This document shows positions 1-12,383 of a stretch of 64,000 bases of DNA, piece after piece; the first letter of the stretch is position 1, and every line of letters begins with the position of its first letter. This DNA comes from Parasponia andersonii (Eukaryota; Streptophyta; Magnoliopsida; Rosales; Cannabaceae): the NCBI GenBank assembly GCA_002914805.1, contig JXTB01000029.1, forward strand, positions 360,436-424,435, read 5' to 3'. Both the position numbers and the translations under genes were made by a program. The notes beneath the pieces were generated by a model. The model did not search any database. It had not been told where the DNA came from and worked only from the letters and a program-made list of their open reading frames with translations.

Positions 1-333
1 TTAGTGAGCATACTTGCTCATTAGATGTTGTTGAACATGACCATAGTCAGGCCACTAGCGAACTTGTTTGTGAGTGTATTTTGAACAAAATTAAGGAAGA
101 TAAGAATGAGCGAGTGATTTCCCAAGATATAATTGGTTATATGCGTATAGAGCATCATATAAACGTTAGCTATTTTAAACCTTGGACTGCTCAGAAACTT
201 GCCTATGCTGCTGCTGATGGTTATATGAAGGACTCTTATTATTTGATTCTATTATACCTGGTAGCTTTAAAGAGTTCGAACCTAGGTATGTTTGTTTTTC
301 TTTTCTAATTTTTTTTGGTATATGATTTTTCTT

Positions 334-611
334 GTTTGGTACATGAATTTTATAACTTGGTACATATATATATGTGCCTACTAAACCAATATATGTTTTG
401 ATTTTTGGTTGTATATAGTTTTTTATATTTGGTACATAGATATTATAACTTAGTACATGTGTATGTATACCTACTAAACCAGTATGTCTTCTGATTTTTG
501 GTTGTTTATAATTTTTCGTCTTTGGTATATGAATAATATAACTTGGTACATGTGTATATGTACATTGAACCATTATATGTTCTGATTTTTGGTGGTATAT
601 GGTTTTTTGTG
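334..611 (+). repeat. Tandem array, about 93-bp unit, in transposase intron 1
   Basis: Units begin with TTTGGTACATGAA-like words near 335, 428, 521 and 612. Each continues with TATAACTTGGTACATG, then CCTACTAAACCAGTATG, then TTTGGTTGTATA. The fourth unit is split by the hAT insertion at 620-1227 and resumes at 1228. The array lies wholly inside intron 1. Confidence 0.8.
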
Positions 612-619
612 TTTGGTAC

Positions 620-1227
620 TAGAGATGTTAATATGGACCGAGTTTTGTAGGTCAGCCCATATTCCGAAGAAAAAGCACAGTACCGTAATGTGGGCCTGGG
701 CCGGCCTCTTACATATAGTAAGGGCCAGGCTGGGCCTTAGTTATAGGCCTACAGGCCCAGCCCGGCATAACTCACATTTCTATCAGCCCACATTAGCCCC
801 ACATTTAGTCATTTTATATATAAGTTTAAATATATTTTTTAATTAAAATTTTAAAAAATCTTAATTAAATATTTTCATTTATATGCTTTTAATGTTATTT
901 ATTTACTAATTTTTGTTTATTTTCAATTTATTCAAATTTTAAAAGAATATGAATGAGTTTTAGGCCCATATTTGATATTTTAAAGTATAGAATAACAATG
1001 AAATTAAGCCCACATTGTGCCCCATATTCGGCACGCATAAGCACAACTCACTTAAGTACGGCTCACTTAGGCTCATATAAAATGTGGGTTGGGCCTATGG
1101 GCCGTACCGGGCTCCTTAATAAGAATATGGGCTAGGCCAGTCCAGCCCGGCTTATATTTTAAGTGGGCCAGGCCTAGGCATGGTACAAAGCCCATATGGG
1201 CTTATCAAATATGGGTTTACATCTCTA
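620..1227. mobile_element. Non-autonomous hAT element, 608 bp, with 8-bp target duplication
   Basis: It is flanked by a perfect 8-bp direct repeat TTTGGTAC (612-619 and 1228-1235), the duplication length of the hAT superfamily. The ends are inverted: TAGAGATGTTAATATGG at the left, and the reverse complement of the right end reads TAGAGATGTAAACCCATAT. Subterminal regions are dense in GGGCC/GGCCC words and the centre is AT-rich. It has no coding capacity. It inserted into one unit of the intron repeat array after that array had formed. Confidence 0.9.
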
Positions 1228-2458
1228 TTTGGTACATGGATTTTATAACTTGGTACATGTGTATAATTACCTACTGAACCAGTATGTATGTTTTTTTGTT
1301 TTTTTTCATCAAGGTTCATATACTGATTATGAAGTTGATAAAGATGAGAATTTCTTATACCTTTTTATGGCGTTTGGAGCTTTCATTAAAGGTTCGTGCC
1401 ATTGTAGGCTGGTTATATCGATTAAAGCGATTTTTTTGATATTGCATTTTTGTGATGTACTATTCATTGCATCTATAAAGGATACGGATAATCATATTTT
1501 CTCTCTAGGCTTTGGTGTCCGTGATTCAGAGAATAACTCATCTTGGCATTGATTTTTCGAACATTTGAAGAGTGGCATAGGGGATTGTATGGATTTGTTG
1601 ATCATTTTGGATAGGCATTCTTGTATTTTGAACATCGTACCTCTCGTATATCCAGAGGTTGAGTATGTGTACTGCATGTATCATTTGTTGAAAAATTTAA
1701 AGACTCATGTGAAGTTTCTTGGTAATGATGAGTTGTTCAAAAAGTATGTGAAAACTTATATTACGTCCGATTTTGATGATTTTATGCATCAAATGATTGA
1801 TATCAAACTAGAGGTTTATAAGTACTTATTAGAAGATATTGGATATACGAAATGGGGTCGTTGCTATGCTACTAGAAGAAGATATCATACAATGATAAGT
1901 AATATATCTGAAATCATTAATTCTACTTTAAGTCAAATAAGATCTTTGCCAGGTATATCAGTTTTGTTTATGGTATATGAATATATATACGTAATTCATA
2001 TTTGTATGAAATAGGAAGAAAAACTTATGTACTATATATTTATTTATGGTATATGATATATTGATCTATTGATATGTTTATATTTTCTTGGGTTGATGGA
2101 TGTGTGTATCAGTTATTCCTTTGTTGGAGGCAATAAGGTAGAAGATGCAAGATTGGATTTCTTATCGTTCACTTGCAGCTTCATACTTAAAATCAGTACT
2201 TACTCCTTGGGCAGAAGAAGAAGTACGAAAGCAAATTGAGTTTGCATGGATAATGATTATAAATTAGATTTTTTTTTGTGTTCTGTTTTTTGTATTTGAT
2301 ATATTGGTTTTTTTGCCTTGGTATATATATTTTTGAACGTGGTACATGATTATATATACCAGGTTGAGTAATATATCTTATTCATTGATTTTATTATAGT
2401 ACTGACTTTTATTTTCTATTTATTTTGTTTTTATAATCAGGCTCATACAGTTAGTTTA

Positions 2459-2484
2459 CATATATATATATATATATATATATC
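2459..2484. repeat. (TA)n microsatellite inside transposase exon 4
   Basis: A run of TA dinucleotides lies between the exon 4 acceptor (AG at 2439-2440) and the SWIM-like coding part, so it expanded after the reading frame lost function. Confidence 0.85.
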
Positions 2485-2994
2485 AAGTTTGTTACAAGAA
2501 TTTAGAGTTCATTGTGCATTTGGCATAACGTACTTGTAGTTGTAAGAGATGAGATTTTGATGGTATTCCATACTCATATGTAGATGCTGTAGTGAGTAGG
2601 TTTAAATTGAGCTACTACAACTACACATCTCACTTTTTCAAGAAGACTGCTTAACAAAATACTTATGACACAATTGTTTGTAAACTCGGAAGTCAAGCTG
2701 ATTGGAATGTGCCAAACTTCATTAAAGAACAACTTGTTCTTCTACCAAATACTGAAAAAGTCAATATTGGTAGGCCAAAAAAGAAAATGATTCTTTCAGC
2801 TGGTGAGTTTAAGAAAAAGAATTAAGTCAAGTATGGTCGATGCAAGTAATTTAGGCCTAATCAAAAAACTTGCCGAAATCCAATTCCTGCTGAATTATGT
2901 GTTCCAAAAAGGAAGAAAAGTCGTGGGGATTCGTAGTCTCTTTTTATTGATTTTATAGTTTATTTTGTTATCAAACGGAGGGTTTTTTTTTCTT

Positions 2995-3895
2995 CCATAT
3001 GTTAGTACATGAAATTTTAGTCATGGTATATAGCTATTTTTTCGTAATCTATGAAATTATGTACCAAATTCAGATTCATTACATTGAGATATTTGATATT
3101 TTTATTTTCTTTCCATTTGTTCTTACACAATAACTTTTTTGTCATGGTTTATGGAGCTATATTCCAGATTCATTACTTTAAGTATAGGATCCTGTTATTT
3201 TGTTTCTAGCTCTTGTTCTTATACTTTCAAGTACGTGAATTGTTGGTCTTATTATATGGAATGTTTGTTATAGTATATAAGGTTATATACTAGATTCTTT
3301 AACTTAGATATTCGATATTTTTATTTAATTTGTTTCTCTGTTCTCATTTCTAGGTACATAAATTTTTGTTCCTGGTATATTAAAATTTTGTCAAGGTATT
3401 TAAGCTATATACCATGTTACATATATATCTTGTGCTCTGGAGTCTACCTAAAATTTTGATACATGAAAATTTTAGTCGTGGTATATAGAAATTTTGTTAT
3501 AGTATACGTGGTTATGTACCAGATTCAGATACATTACAATGACGTATTGGGTATTTTTATTTTCTTTGCATGTGTTCTTACACAATGAATTTTGGTTCAT
3601 AGTATATGGAGCTAGATACTAGATTCATAACTTTAAGTAAGATATTATTATTTTTTTTTTCTAGCTCTTGTTCTTACACTTTCAGGTACATGAATTATTA
3701 GTCTTGGTATATAGAATTTTTATCACTGTATATGAGGTTATATACCAGGTTTCTTAACATAGATATTCATTATTTTTGTTATTTTGTTTCTCTATTCTTA
3801 TTTCTAGGGACATTAATTTTTGTTCTTCGTATATTAAAATTTTGTCATAGTATATTAAGCTATATACTATGTTACATATATAGCTTGTTCAAAAT
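2995..3895 (+). repeat. Higher-order tandem repeat, about 455-bp unit of about 115-bp monomers
   Basis: Two large units align, starting near 3,004 (GTACATGAAATTTTAGTCAT) and 3,462 (ATACATGAAAATTTTAGTCG). Each holds about four related monomers with markers such as GTTCTTACACAAT, CTAGCTCTTGTTCTTA, TTTCTAGGTACAT and AAGCTATATACCATGTTAC, in the same order in both units. It lies downstream of the transposase stop region. The words are the same TGGTATATGA class as in the introns, on the same strand. Confidence 0.75.
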
Positions 3896-4214
3896 TATAT
3901 GAACAATAATGACTTACTTATATACATCTTATGGTATTTGAGTATATATACCGAGTTTCAATTCGTAAAATTCATAAAGAAAAAATGTTATCATTCCTAA
4001 ACAGATTAGATTACTCAGGTGTACGTCACAAAGTGAATAACTAGAAGTAAGGAGGAAATTTTCTCGTATTCAATATGTTTAGAATTAAAAGTATTTAGTA
4101 CAATAATCCTTGTTAAATCAAACAATCAAAATATCATACTATTTTTCCTACAAAAGAAGATCATATTTTCCATATCACTTTCAAATTTTTGTTTAGTACA
4201 ATAAACCAAGTCAT
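3896..4214. other. Convergent gap between the two MULE genes
   Basis: AT-rich sequence between the 3' repeats of the transposase (+) and the last recognisable protease exon (-). Repeat words are sparse here, and their orientation changes across it. No coding signal seen. Confidence 0.5.
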
Positions 4215-7200
4215 ATTTCTCTTTCTGTATCACTTGTATATCCTGTTTTTGTCTTATTATCTGCCAAATGACAAAGTTCCACTACCATATTCTGCTGAAA
4301 AAATGCAATTTTATCTTGTGTGGCTTCCTTTATATCAATATCCATCATCAATACATTCCCTCTCTTGATTACAAATATCCTACAATCACTCCTATTTTCA
4401 TCAGAGAAGCTGTCAAATTTTATAAGTCATGTAACCAGGCGTTAAAAACCATATACCACAATTGAATTGGCGTGTATCAGACTAAATTATCAAACTAGTT
4501 CATAAGTCATATACCAAGTATTAAAAGTCATGTACTACAAGTAATTTCCTATATACCAATATTGATTATGTAGAGTTATCTTACACATTTTGTTGTATTT
4601 TGATATCTTTAATAAAGTGCAAGACAAAGTCTCTCTTCCTGATCTCTTTTCTCTCCTAATAAAATATCGTGGCTTCCAAGAGAAATCGAATCATAATTGT
4701 ATAGATAGTAAGTACTTCCCTCATCTTGTTTTGATATGCTGGCGATGCCATGCTATTTTAAACATTTATTTTCTATTATGTTCAATCTATTTTAGCAAGC
4801 ACCCAATATTTAAGTGCTTCCATGAAGACAAATATGTAGATGTAATCTACTTCAGACTGCTTTTTACCAACCGTCATACTCTTTCCATTGACACATTTTA
4901 GTAGAAAGGATTAAGGCTTCTTCTCCTAAGTGAATATTTCTTTTCCATCATCATCAATTTATTCTGTCCAGGCCTTCTTAATGTAGTTATCGCAAATTGC
5001 ATCTAGAGTGGTTGTTCTTTCTGTGAATAAGTTGACATTGTATCGAATCTTCTTCTACAGATAGTAGAAAATAGCATTGATATGCTATACAAATTTTATG
5101 AACCAGGTCATTATAACAATACTCACAAAACTATGAACTAAATGATGCTATACAAATTTTATAAACCAGGTCATTATAACAATACTCACAAAACTATGAA
5201 CTATGAACTAAATTTTATGAACCAGGTCATTATAACAATACTCACAAAACTATGAACTAAATGTCCAGGCCTTCTTAATGTAGTTATCGCAAATTGCATC
5301 TAGAGTGGTTGTTCTTTCTGTTAATAAGTTGACATTGTATCGAATCTTCTTCCACAGATAGTAGAAAATAGCATTGATATGCTATACAAATTTTATGAAC
5401 CACGTCATTATAACAATACTCACAAAACTATGAACTAAAGACATAAAGTTATGAACCAAATAATATTGTCACAAGTTGTCATTTATAACCAAACAATATT
5501 GATAAACACAATGAATGGTAGACATATTATAAAATTGGTATATTCAACACATATTAGAAGCAACCACAATGCTCTTTTTCAGCAATTCATATGCTTAAAT
5601 AGAAATCTATGAATAGATTTTCAAATTCATATACCAGATACCCAAATATCTATACTAGATTCCTAAGTTCATATACCAGATACCTAAATACATATACCAA
5701 ATACCAAGATTCATATACCAGATACCCAAATTCATATAACTTAAGAAATTAGATATTACAGGAATGTGCACTCGAGCTCATGAATGTGTACACTTGAGGA
5801 AAATAAATATCTATGAACTAAACAGACAAATTCATGAAGTAAACAAATAATTTCATGAAGTAATTTCTGTAAATAGTAAAAAATGACATTGATTTGTTGT
5901 ACAAATTCAAAAAACCCACGTCAAGATGTGATTCTTTTATCGTACATACCTAGTTCAGTAAATCATATAGCACACAATAAAAATCATCATTAGAGACTAA
6001 CATATATACCAAATAATTATAAACTTATGTAGCTGATAATCATTTATGTTTGCTTCCACATGTTATAAAACTAGGACTTGGTTTTTGCCTCATCCACTCT
6101 AAGATCTAGTAGCCTTGGTAGGTCAGCTTGAGTATCATATTTCTTGTCAAAAAAATTTGTTATTATTTTCACTTTCAACTAAAATTATCTATGTCATTCG
6201 TTTTTCAAAGATTCTTACCCCATTCTATTATTCAAATCCCTTTTTATCTAATCCTTAGAGCTATCTACCAATATTTTCATTGGTTTTTTATCCAAGCCCA
6301 ATATGAATGGTTGGTGCTTGAATGTTGTCTTTCCTAAATTCAATGGTATTTGTCTTAATAGAATTAGCGGCAAAGGATCTAAACTAAGGTCAAAGATCAG
6401 TTGAGAGTTTGGAGTTGTTATTGGATTCTCCAATTTTGCTCTTTTTTCTCTGAAAGTTATCCTTCTGTTGATCCAAATTTGGTTGTGCACATAGCTAGTA
6501 TATCTGACTTACCCATATATTTTATACATATTGTCTGATATTTCGGTAGCTAGTATATAGATTTCTATGCTAGGTACATGATTTTTCATGTCTGGTATAT
6601 GGAGTCATATACCATTCAAATTATACTAGTGTTTTCATATATTCTTCAAATTGATATATTATTTTACTTTTATAGTTCTTCGGTTTTAATACTTAGTTTA
6701 TGACATATATATATATATCTCATGTACCAAAGGATCAAATACTTTAATAACAATAGTATAATCAAAATGTTTTCCTTATGTACCACCACAATAACACTAA
6801 ATGTGGTAAACCTATCAAATATATATTCATTGTAATATAAAATTATGTAAACAAGGTTTACTTTAAACAAAAAGAAATATACTATAAAATACAAACTACT
6901 ACAATCAACCAGAAATATAAACTAGAAATGTAAACTATTAACTTTTTTTTTTTCTAGCTGTCAGCTAGAAATATAAACTTGTTTTTCAGTTATGAACTAA
7001 GAATATAAACTATTAAATTAGTTTATAAGTCTATGACAATGAAACAAATAAATTTTTCTTATTCGTGAGCTTAGATGTACATGCATTTATATTAGGAAAA
7101 TCCAGCTTCGCCTTCTTTGCTTCCTCTTTAGCTGTTTCCTTTTGAAGAACTCTCTTTGCTGGTGATTTTGTTCTTTTCTGTTTTGGTTCAACGGCTGCTT

Positions 7201-10200
7201 ATGCCCCTTTGGCATATTCCTTTGTTATTTGTGGGGATTTTCTAGGTCAAGAAGTAGTTACTTTGGTCTTTGCAGTCTCCTGTGAAATAAAATCAGTTTT
7301 TATATTTAGTATATAAATACATAATATTTTTAGAAATGTTTCATTTTGTAATGAAGAATATTTACCTTTGCTTTAGGTTATTTATTGTCCTTTTTTTCTT
7401 CTTTGTTACTTATGCTGCTGCTTGTTCAACTTTTTCTTCATTGACCTGGTCATATAAACTAATATGATGAACCGAGTGAGTATATACTATGATACATAAT
7501 GTCAAACAAAATCAATTTTCTATTTAGTATATTATCACATACACCAAGTTAAACATTCTATGAACCAAACAAAAAAGTCATAGACCTATTTTTATTCTTA
7601 TTTACCTTAGTTCAAGGTTCTTTTTACATTGTTACATGTACCAAAAATAAAAACTTATGTTTCAAACAAGAAAAGTAATGAACGAGGTATAACTTATTAG
7701 AAAATCCTAAATTACTTTTGAGTTCATAGTTATACAAATAAACCAATGATCAAAACTAGGTATATAATTTAGAAATCTGAAAATTATTGAACCGAAGACT
7801 ATTGTCTTTTAAAATCTTGTACCATATTTATTAGAATTCAATTTGATGTACCGCATATAAAAAGTTATATACCATTTTGAAAATGTTATGAACCAAATAT
7901 AGCTCATTGATGAAACTAAATATAGTTAAGATAGAATTATAGAATATTATGTATCTAAACATTTATAGTATAAATGATTGATTAATATATTGGTTTTGCA
8001 TCCAAGTTTTTCTCTCCTTGGTCCTTTTCCGTATTAGGTGGCTCTATGATTTTGCTACCGCTGCCATTGCCACTGTCTAGTACCTGCACGTTCGGATTTG
8101 ATGCTTATTTATATATGAACTTGGTTTTCTAGTTATAATACGTTATACCAAATGAAATAAATTTTCTTCTCAATACATTATCACATATACCAAGTTAACA
8201 ATTCTATGAACTGAACAGAAAAAGTCGTGAACCAAGTATGACATGAAGCTTGTTTTCTAATTCTTCTCATGATACATACAAATTTATTAGTTTTGCATCT
8301 TAGATACCTTGTCTTAATCCACCTATTTTTCTTCTTCATTTTTGTCTTCCTTCTCCTTTTCTTGGTTGCTTGGATTATTTTTTTCATTTATTGTGTTTTT
8401 CTCTTCAACCTAAAATATCACAAAAATATTTCAATTTTGAATATAAACTTAATCAAAATAAATGTATTTAACTATATTGCATGTACCTCATCCACCATAA
8501 TAGCTTTTCCTTTGTCACTCTCTTTAGCTGGTTCGCAGTTATTGCTCCCCAAGATCTGCATATTTATAAACAAGCATAAAGACTTACTAATATTAAGCTT
8601 GTGAACCATATTTATAATGTCATGAACTATATGCATAATTTCATGAATCAAGTATAACTATCATGAACCATGCCGAGCTATTAAGAAACCACATTTTCAG
8701 ACATGTCATTCTTTTGTTGTTCTTCTGCTTGTATTTCATCAATATTCAACTCCTGAATGACCTCCTTAATAGCAAAAAAAAAAAGTCATTCATTAAATGT
8801 ACCAAGATACAAAAGTAATGAACCAAATAGAGGTTTTGATTATTTACATGAACTGCACCATAGTCCTGTTGTGCAGTAGTCTCCTTGTGCTCAGCTCCTT
8901 TGTCAGCAACCTCCTCGCACTCAGCAGTCTCCTGTGTTCCTTTGTCAGTTACTGTTGTTGCATTGCTCAGACCATGTGTGTATTGGTCAGGAAAAAACTT
9001 TGTATATATCTCAACAACCATTCTTTCTAGTAAGTCAATTTGATTTTTTATTTCTTTATTTTCCTTGATAATCTGCTTGTTCTGCCCGATTATGTTCTCT
9101 AGCTGAAGATACCTTGGTGTTGCTTCGACTGAAGATGATTCGTCGTATTCTTTTTCTTCAAATTTTCCTCTTCTCTAAGTACTCCTTCAGCTCATCGGGA
9201 GTATATACCATGTCACAGTAGATAGGCTGAAATAATCAGATGAATTTCTTGAAGTGAACTGCATTAATGAGAATTAAAAACTATGAACTAATATATTCAT
9301 TTTAATCACAATCGTAAAATATATGTACCAGTAATATAAACCTATGAACCATTATATAATTCTCATGTGCCAGTATATTAACATTATCGATTAGTAGTAT
9401 TTTAATCTAAAAAGTATACGAAGGTTATGAAACAGTTTAAAATTCCTGAAAATACGAACCATTTACTCATATTAGGTTCTGGAAAACATGAATTTTAAAC
9501 TCAAGCAAGGAAGTAATTCAAGCTTATAAAAAAATCATGAACTACATAGAAAAAAAAATATGAACCACTATGTAAAAATGATGAGCCACTCTATAAAAAT
9601 CATGAACAATTCCTTACATTAGGGTCTTGGAAAACATGTTCAGAGATCTCATCAAAGTTGAGTTATTTGGTTGAATCCTAGTTTGTGATTCTTAGATAAA
9701 ATTGTCCTCTTAAGTTAACGTATCTACCCATATTTGTTAGTATCTCATAACCTCAAATTTGAAGATCAACTAGGGGGTTCTGCGAGAGATGGTGCTTGCT
9801 AGGTGCTGACTTGATGTACTCTATTATTTTCTCAAATGAAATTCTGCCCCAATGGTAGTCCTCCTACATCTAATCAATGTCTACCATATCAACATATTCT
9901 CTTTTAATCAATTCTTGTTTATCTCCAATTAAGAAATCCAAAAGTATATATAGCTTGCAAAGCTTTATTATCGTCTCATCATTCTTGCCACTATATGATT
10001 GAAACTTTTCTCTTATATCCTGCTTATTTACTTTTTTTTTCTAGGGAGAAAATTTTTCGAAACCTCCCACACTTTGTAGATTATATTTCTTCAAGTCAAT
10101 TACTTTGTTAGTCTTAAGCCCCATAATCGTTGTATACTCTTTCAGACCAAATGCATATCTCTGTCTATTGATCTTAAAGCATGCTTCATCTCTGTTGGGC

Positions 10201-10410
10201 CATGATATCGACCTTAGAAGTAAATGGTGAACGAGTTGTGGGATGGTTCTTTTTACTCTCATATTTATGAAATGTCCAAAGTATATCTTTCTGAATTGGC
10301 TCTACTATTGTACATTCATCTTATCGTGGATGAGTTGTAGCATATGTATCTTTGAGTAATTCATTTAGATTTTTTTAGCTTCTTCCCACTTGGTTTCTGG
10401 TACAATATGC
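4215..10410 (-). pseudogene. DUF1985/Ulp1-like protease gene carried by the MULE, degenerate
   Basis: Read on -, the DUF1985 region comes first: VPETKW (about 10,400), YFGHF, then QLVHHLLLRSI, FKINRQRYAFGLKEYTTIMG (10,041-10,262). The region usually following it comes next: DYHWGRISFEKIIEYIKS (about 9,830). Middle exons are low-complexity and charged: a coiled coil at about 9,020-9,235, EPAKESDKGKAIMVDE (about 8,490-8,535) ending at a GTACATG donor, VLDSGNGSG (about 8,070), and a Lys-rich exon at about 7,075-7,280 entered through TTTCACAG. The protease end is NLFTERTTTLDAICDNYIKK (4,967-5,060 and a second copy), then VDYIYI..KYWVLAKID (about 4,795-4,850), then SDCRIFVIK with the candidate catalytic Cys codon at 4,382-4,384. 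The usual HW motif reads YW (Tyr codon 4,806-4,808). In-frame stops and frameshifts show it is a relic. SENP/Ulp1 enzymes process SUMO; the cargo's role in MULEs is unproven. Confidence 0.78.
4967..5440 (-). repeat. Duplicated protease exon plus flanking intron, about 296-bp spacing
   Basis: The segment starting CCAGGCCTTCTTAATGTAG at about 4,970 recurs almost unchanged at about 5,265. Each copy holds one coding exon (on -, IRYNVNLFTERTTT...) and the end of its upstream intron. Between them a 61-62-bp piece starting near GCTATACAAATTTTAT is itself repeated in tandem (about 5,088, 5,150 and a truncated copy near 5,211). On -, the first copy keeps a CTGTAG acceptor and the second has CTGTGG. 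Confidence 0.85.
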
Positions 10411-12330
10411 TCCATTTTAATTGGAATTCAACAAAAATATGAACCAAATATACAAGGTTATGAATGAAATACATAAACGTATTAATCAAATACAAATTAA
10501 AGAGATGTTGAAAAAATTATGAACCATTATGAAAAATTCGTGAACCATCATGAACATTCACAAACCATTATGAAAATTCATAAACCACCATAAAAATTAA
10601 TGAACTAAGCAGATACCTAAATTTATATACCAGATACCCAAATTCATATATGAAACAATAATTAAAAGTACAGCAATAAGTACTTAATAGTAACTGATCA
10701 ACTTTATACAGTTGTCGTCAGATAACAAAAAGACTATGAAGCAATACGAAAAGGTATGAACAATTATGAAAAGGTAATGAACCACTACTAAAAAATCATG
10801 AACAAAACATATTTAGATATTACACAAATATATTTCATTATAGCTTTTTATTATATCTAGCTAACTTAGGACTCCATCTCAGATTAGTAGTAAATTCATG
10901 AACAAAAATTTTATTTTCATTAACACAATTCCTACTAGTACTAGACTGGAATGAATCTAAAATTTAATATTTGAATTATGTTACATGTAATAAGGTACAA
11001 CATTAATAAATTCAAGAAGATGCTCAACTCAGCATGTCTCCTAAAATAGTAATAAAGTACAGTAGTGAGCTAAAGCTTTCTTAACCATACATTTGGTTCA
11101 AGCTAAAAGCAACAAATACACCTAAGCTATTGAAACTTGTTAACGACTGATAGAATTGGACACGAGTTCCATATTTGTTATTGTTATAAAATATTTATAT
11201 AAGTTAAAGCAATAGGTTCATATATAAATATAGCATTAATGAACCATGAAATTAAATTATATACCAAACAGAATTTCAAAGAACGAGATAGATTTAAAAA
11301 TGACTGTAGAAAGTAACTCTCAAAAGCTTATACCAGAATATTTTATAAACAAGAAAATCAATTTAATTACAGAGCTATATAATAAACCCAAATAATAATG
11401 AATCTAAAATCTACATCAAAGTATACCATGAACCATCTTGAAATGAATCAGTTGCAACCTCTAAATATCGATATATACCATAATTTCTTTAATAAGAAGT
11501 AGGATCTATATCCCGAAAATAACACAAAATATATAAACTTATGAACCAAACATTGAAATTGATAGAAAATTCCATTCGGGCAATTTATCAAACACTTTAA
11601 CTGATGCATAATTATGAAACATGCCTATGAACTATAAACGTATGTATCAAAGGGTGCTTTCGTATATACAAATAAAATAAAAACTCCTAAAATGTATGAA
11701 CTAGATTAAGATAAAAGAGAAATGATTACACCTGTACTACATCTTGCCATGCTAAATCCATTGATTTTATCGTATTAACTATATACCAAATTATTGTAGT
11801 ATATGAACTAAAGAAAATAAACTCTCTATTTTCTATAATATTCTTTTTTGGCATTTCATCAAATACTTAAATATTAGAGGAATAGAAATCCATGTACCAT
11901 TACTTAAATTATGAACCCGAAAATCTATATACCATTACTTAAATTCATGTACTAAGTAGAAATCAAATAATCATGATAATATAGTGGAGGATTTCTTGAA
12001 TTAAATATACTCATCCCAGTAGTTTATAAATTCCTGAAATAAATAAAATGAGGATCCCTAAAATGTATGAACTTGATTCCAACTTCATATACCTTACAAA
12101 GAAAACTTAAGTATGAACTAAAAAATATTTCATAATATAATTAGAGCTTCATTAATAAAAGTATAGACCCAATTTATGAACCCCAAGATGTATATACCAA
12201 TTTTGAAGATTCATATTTCCAAAATATATATATTGATTCTGTAAATTTATATACGAAATTAATATACTTAAACAAAATCCAAGAATCAAGATTATGCATG
12301 TACACCAAGAAATACATATATACACACACA

Positions 12331-12383
<53 letters not shown>

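Larger units (their letters stand above)
3..2938 (+). pseudogene. mudrA-like MULE transposase, degenerate, 5' end outside window
   Basis: Exon 1 (3-285) encodes the end of a MuDR N-terminal domain (HTCSLDVVEH, then NVSYFKPWTAQKLA) and ends at a GTATGT donor. Exon 2 (1,314-1,952) follows a polypyrimidine tract and AG. It encodes the MULE transposase core: HIFSLGFGVRDSENNSSWH, LIILDRHSCI, YCMYHLLKNLK. Exon 3 (2,113 to about 2,246) has LLEAI and LTPWAEEEVRKQ. Exon 4 (2,441-2,938) has a SWIM-like part (CSCK, DFDGIPYSYVDAV) and the C-terminal tail NIGRPKKKM plus NQKTCRNPIP. It is dead: stops at 1,550, in exon 3 and several in exon 4, with frameshifts. The first catalytic Asp position (family VDGT) reads SIKAI, the SWIM Cys and His are both Tyr, and a TA microsatellite has expanded inside exon 4. 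The family would use a DDE mechanism for cut-and-paste transposition in the nucleus. Confidence 0.85.

Noticed and set aside
175-573. 132-codon open frame on -
   Set aside because: It is the reverse strand of the 93-bp intron array. The protein is a tandem repeat caused by the DNA repeat.
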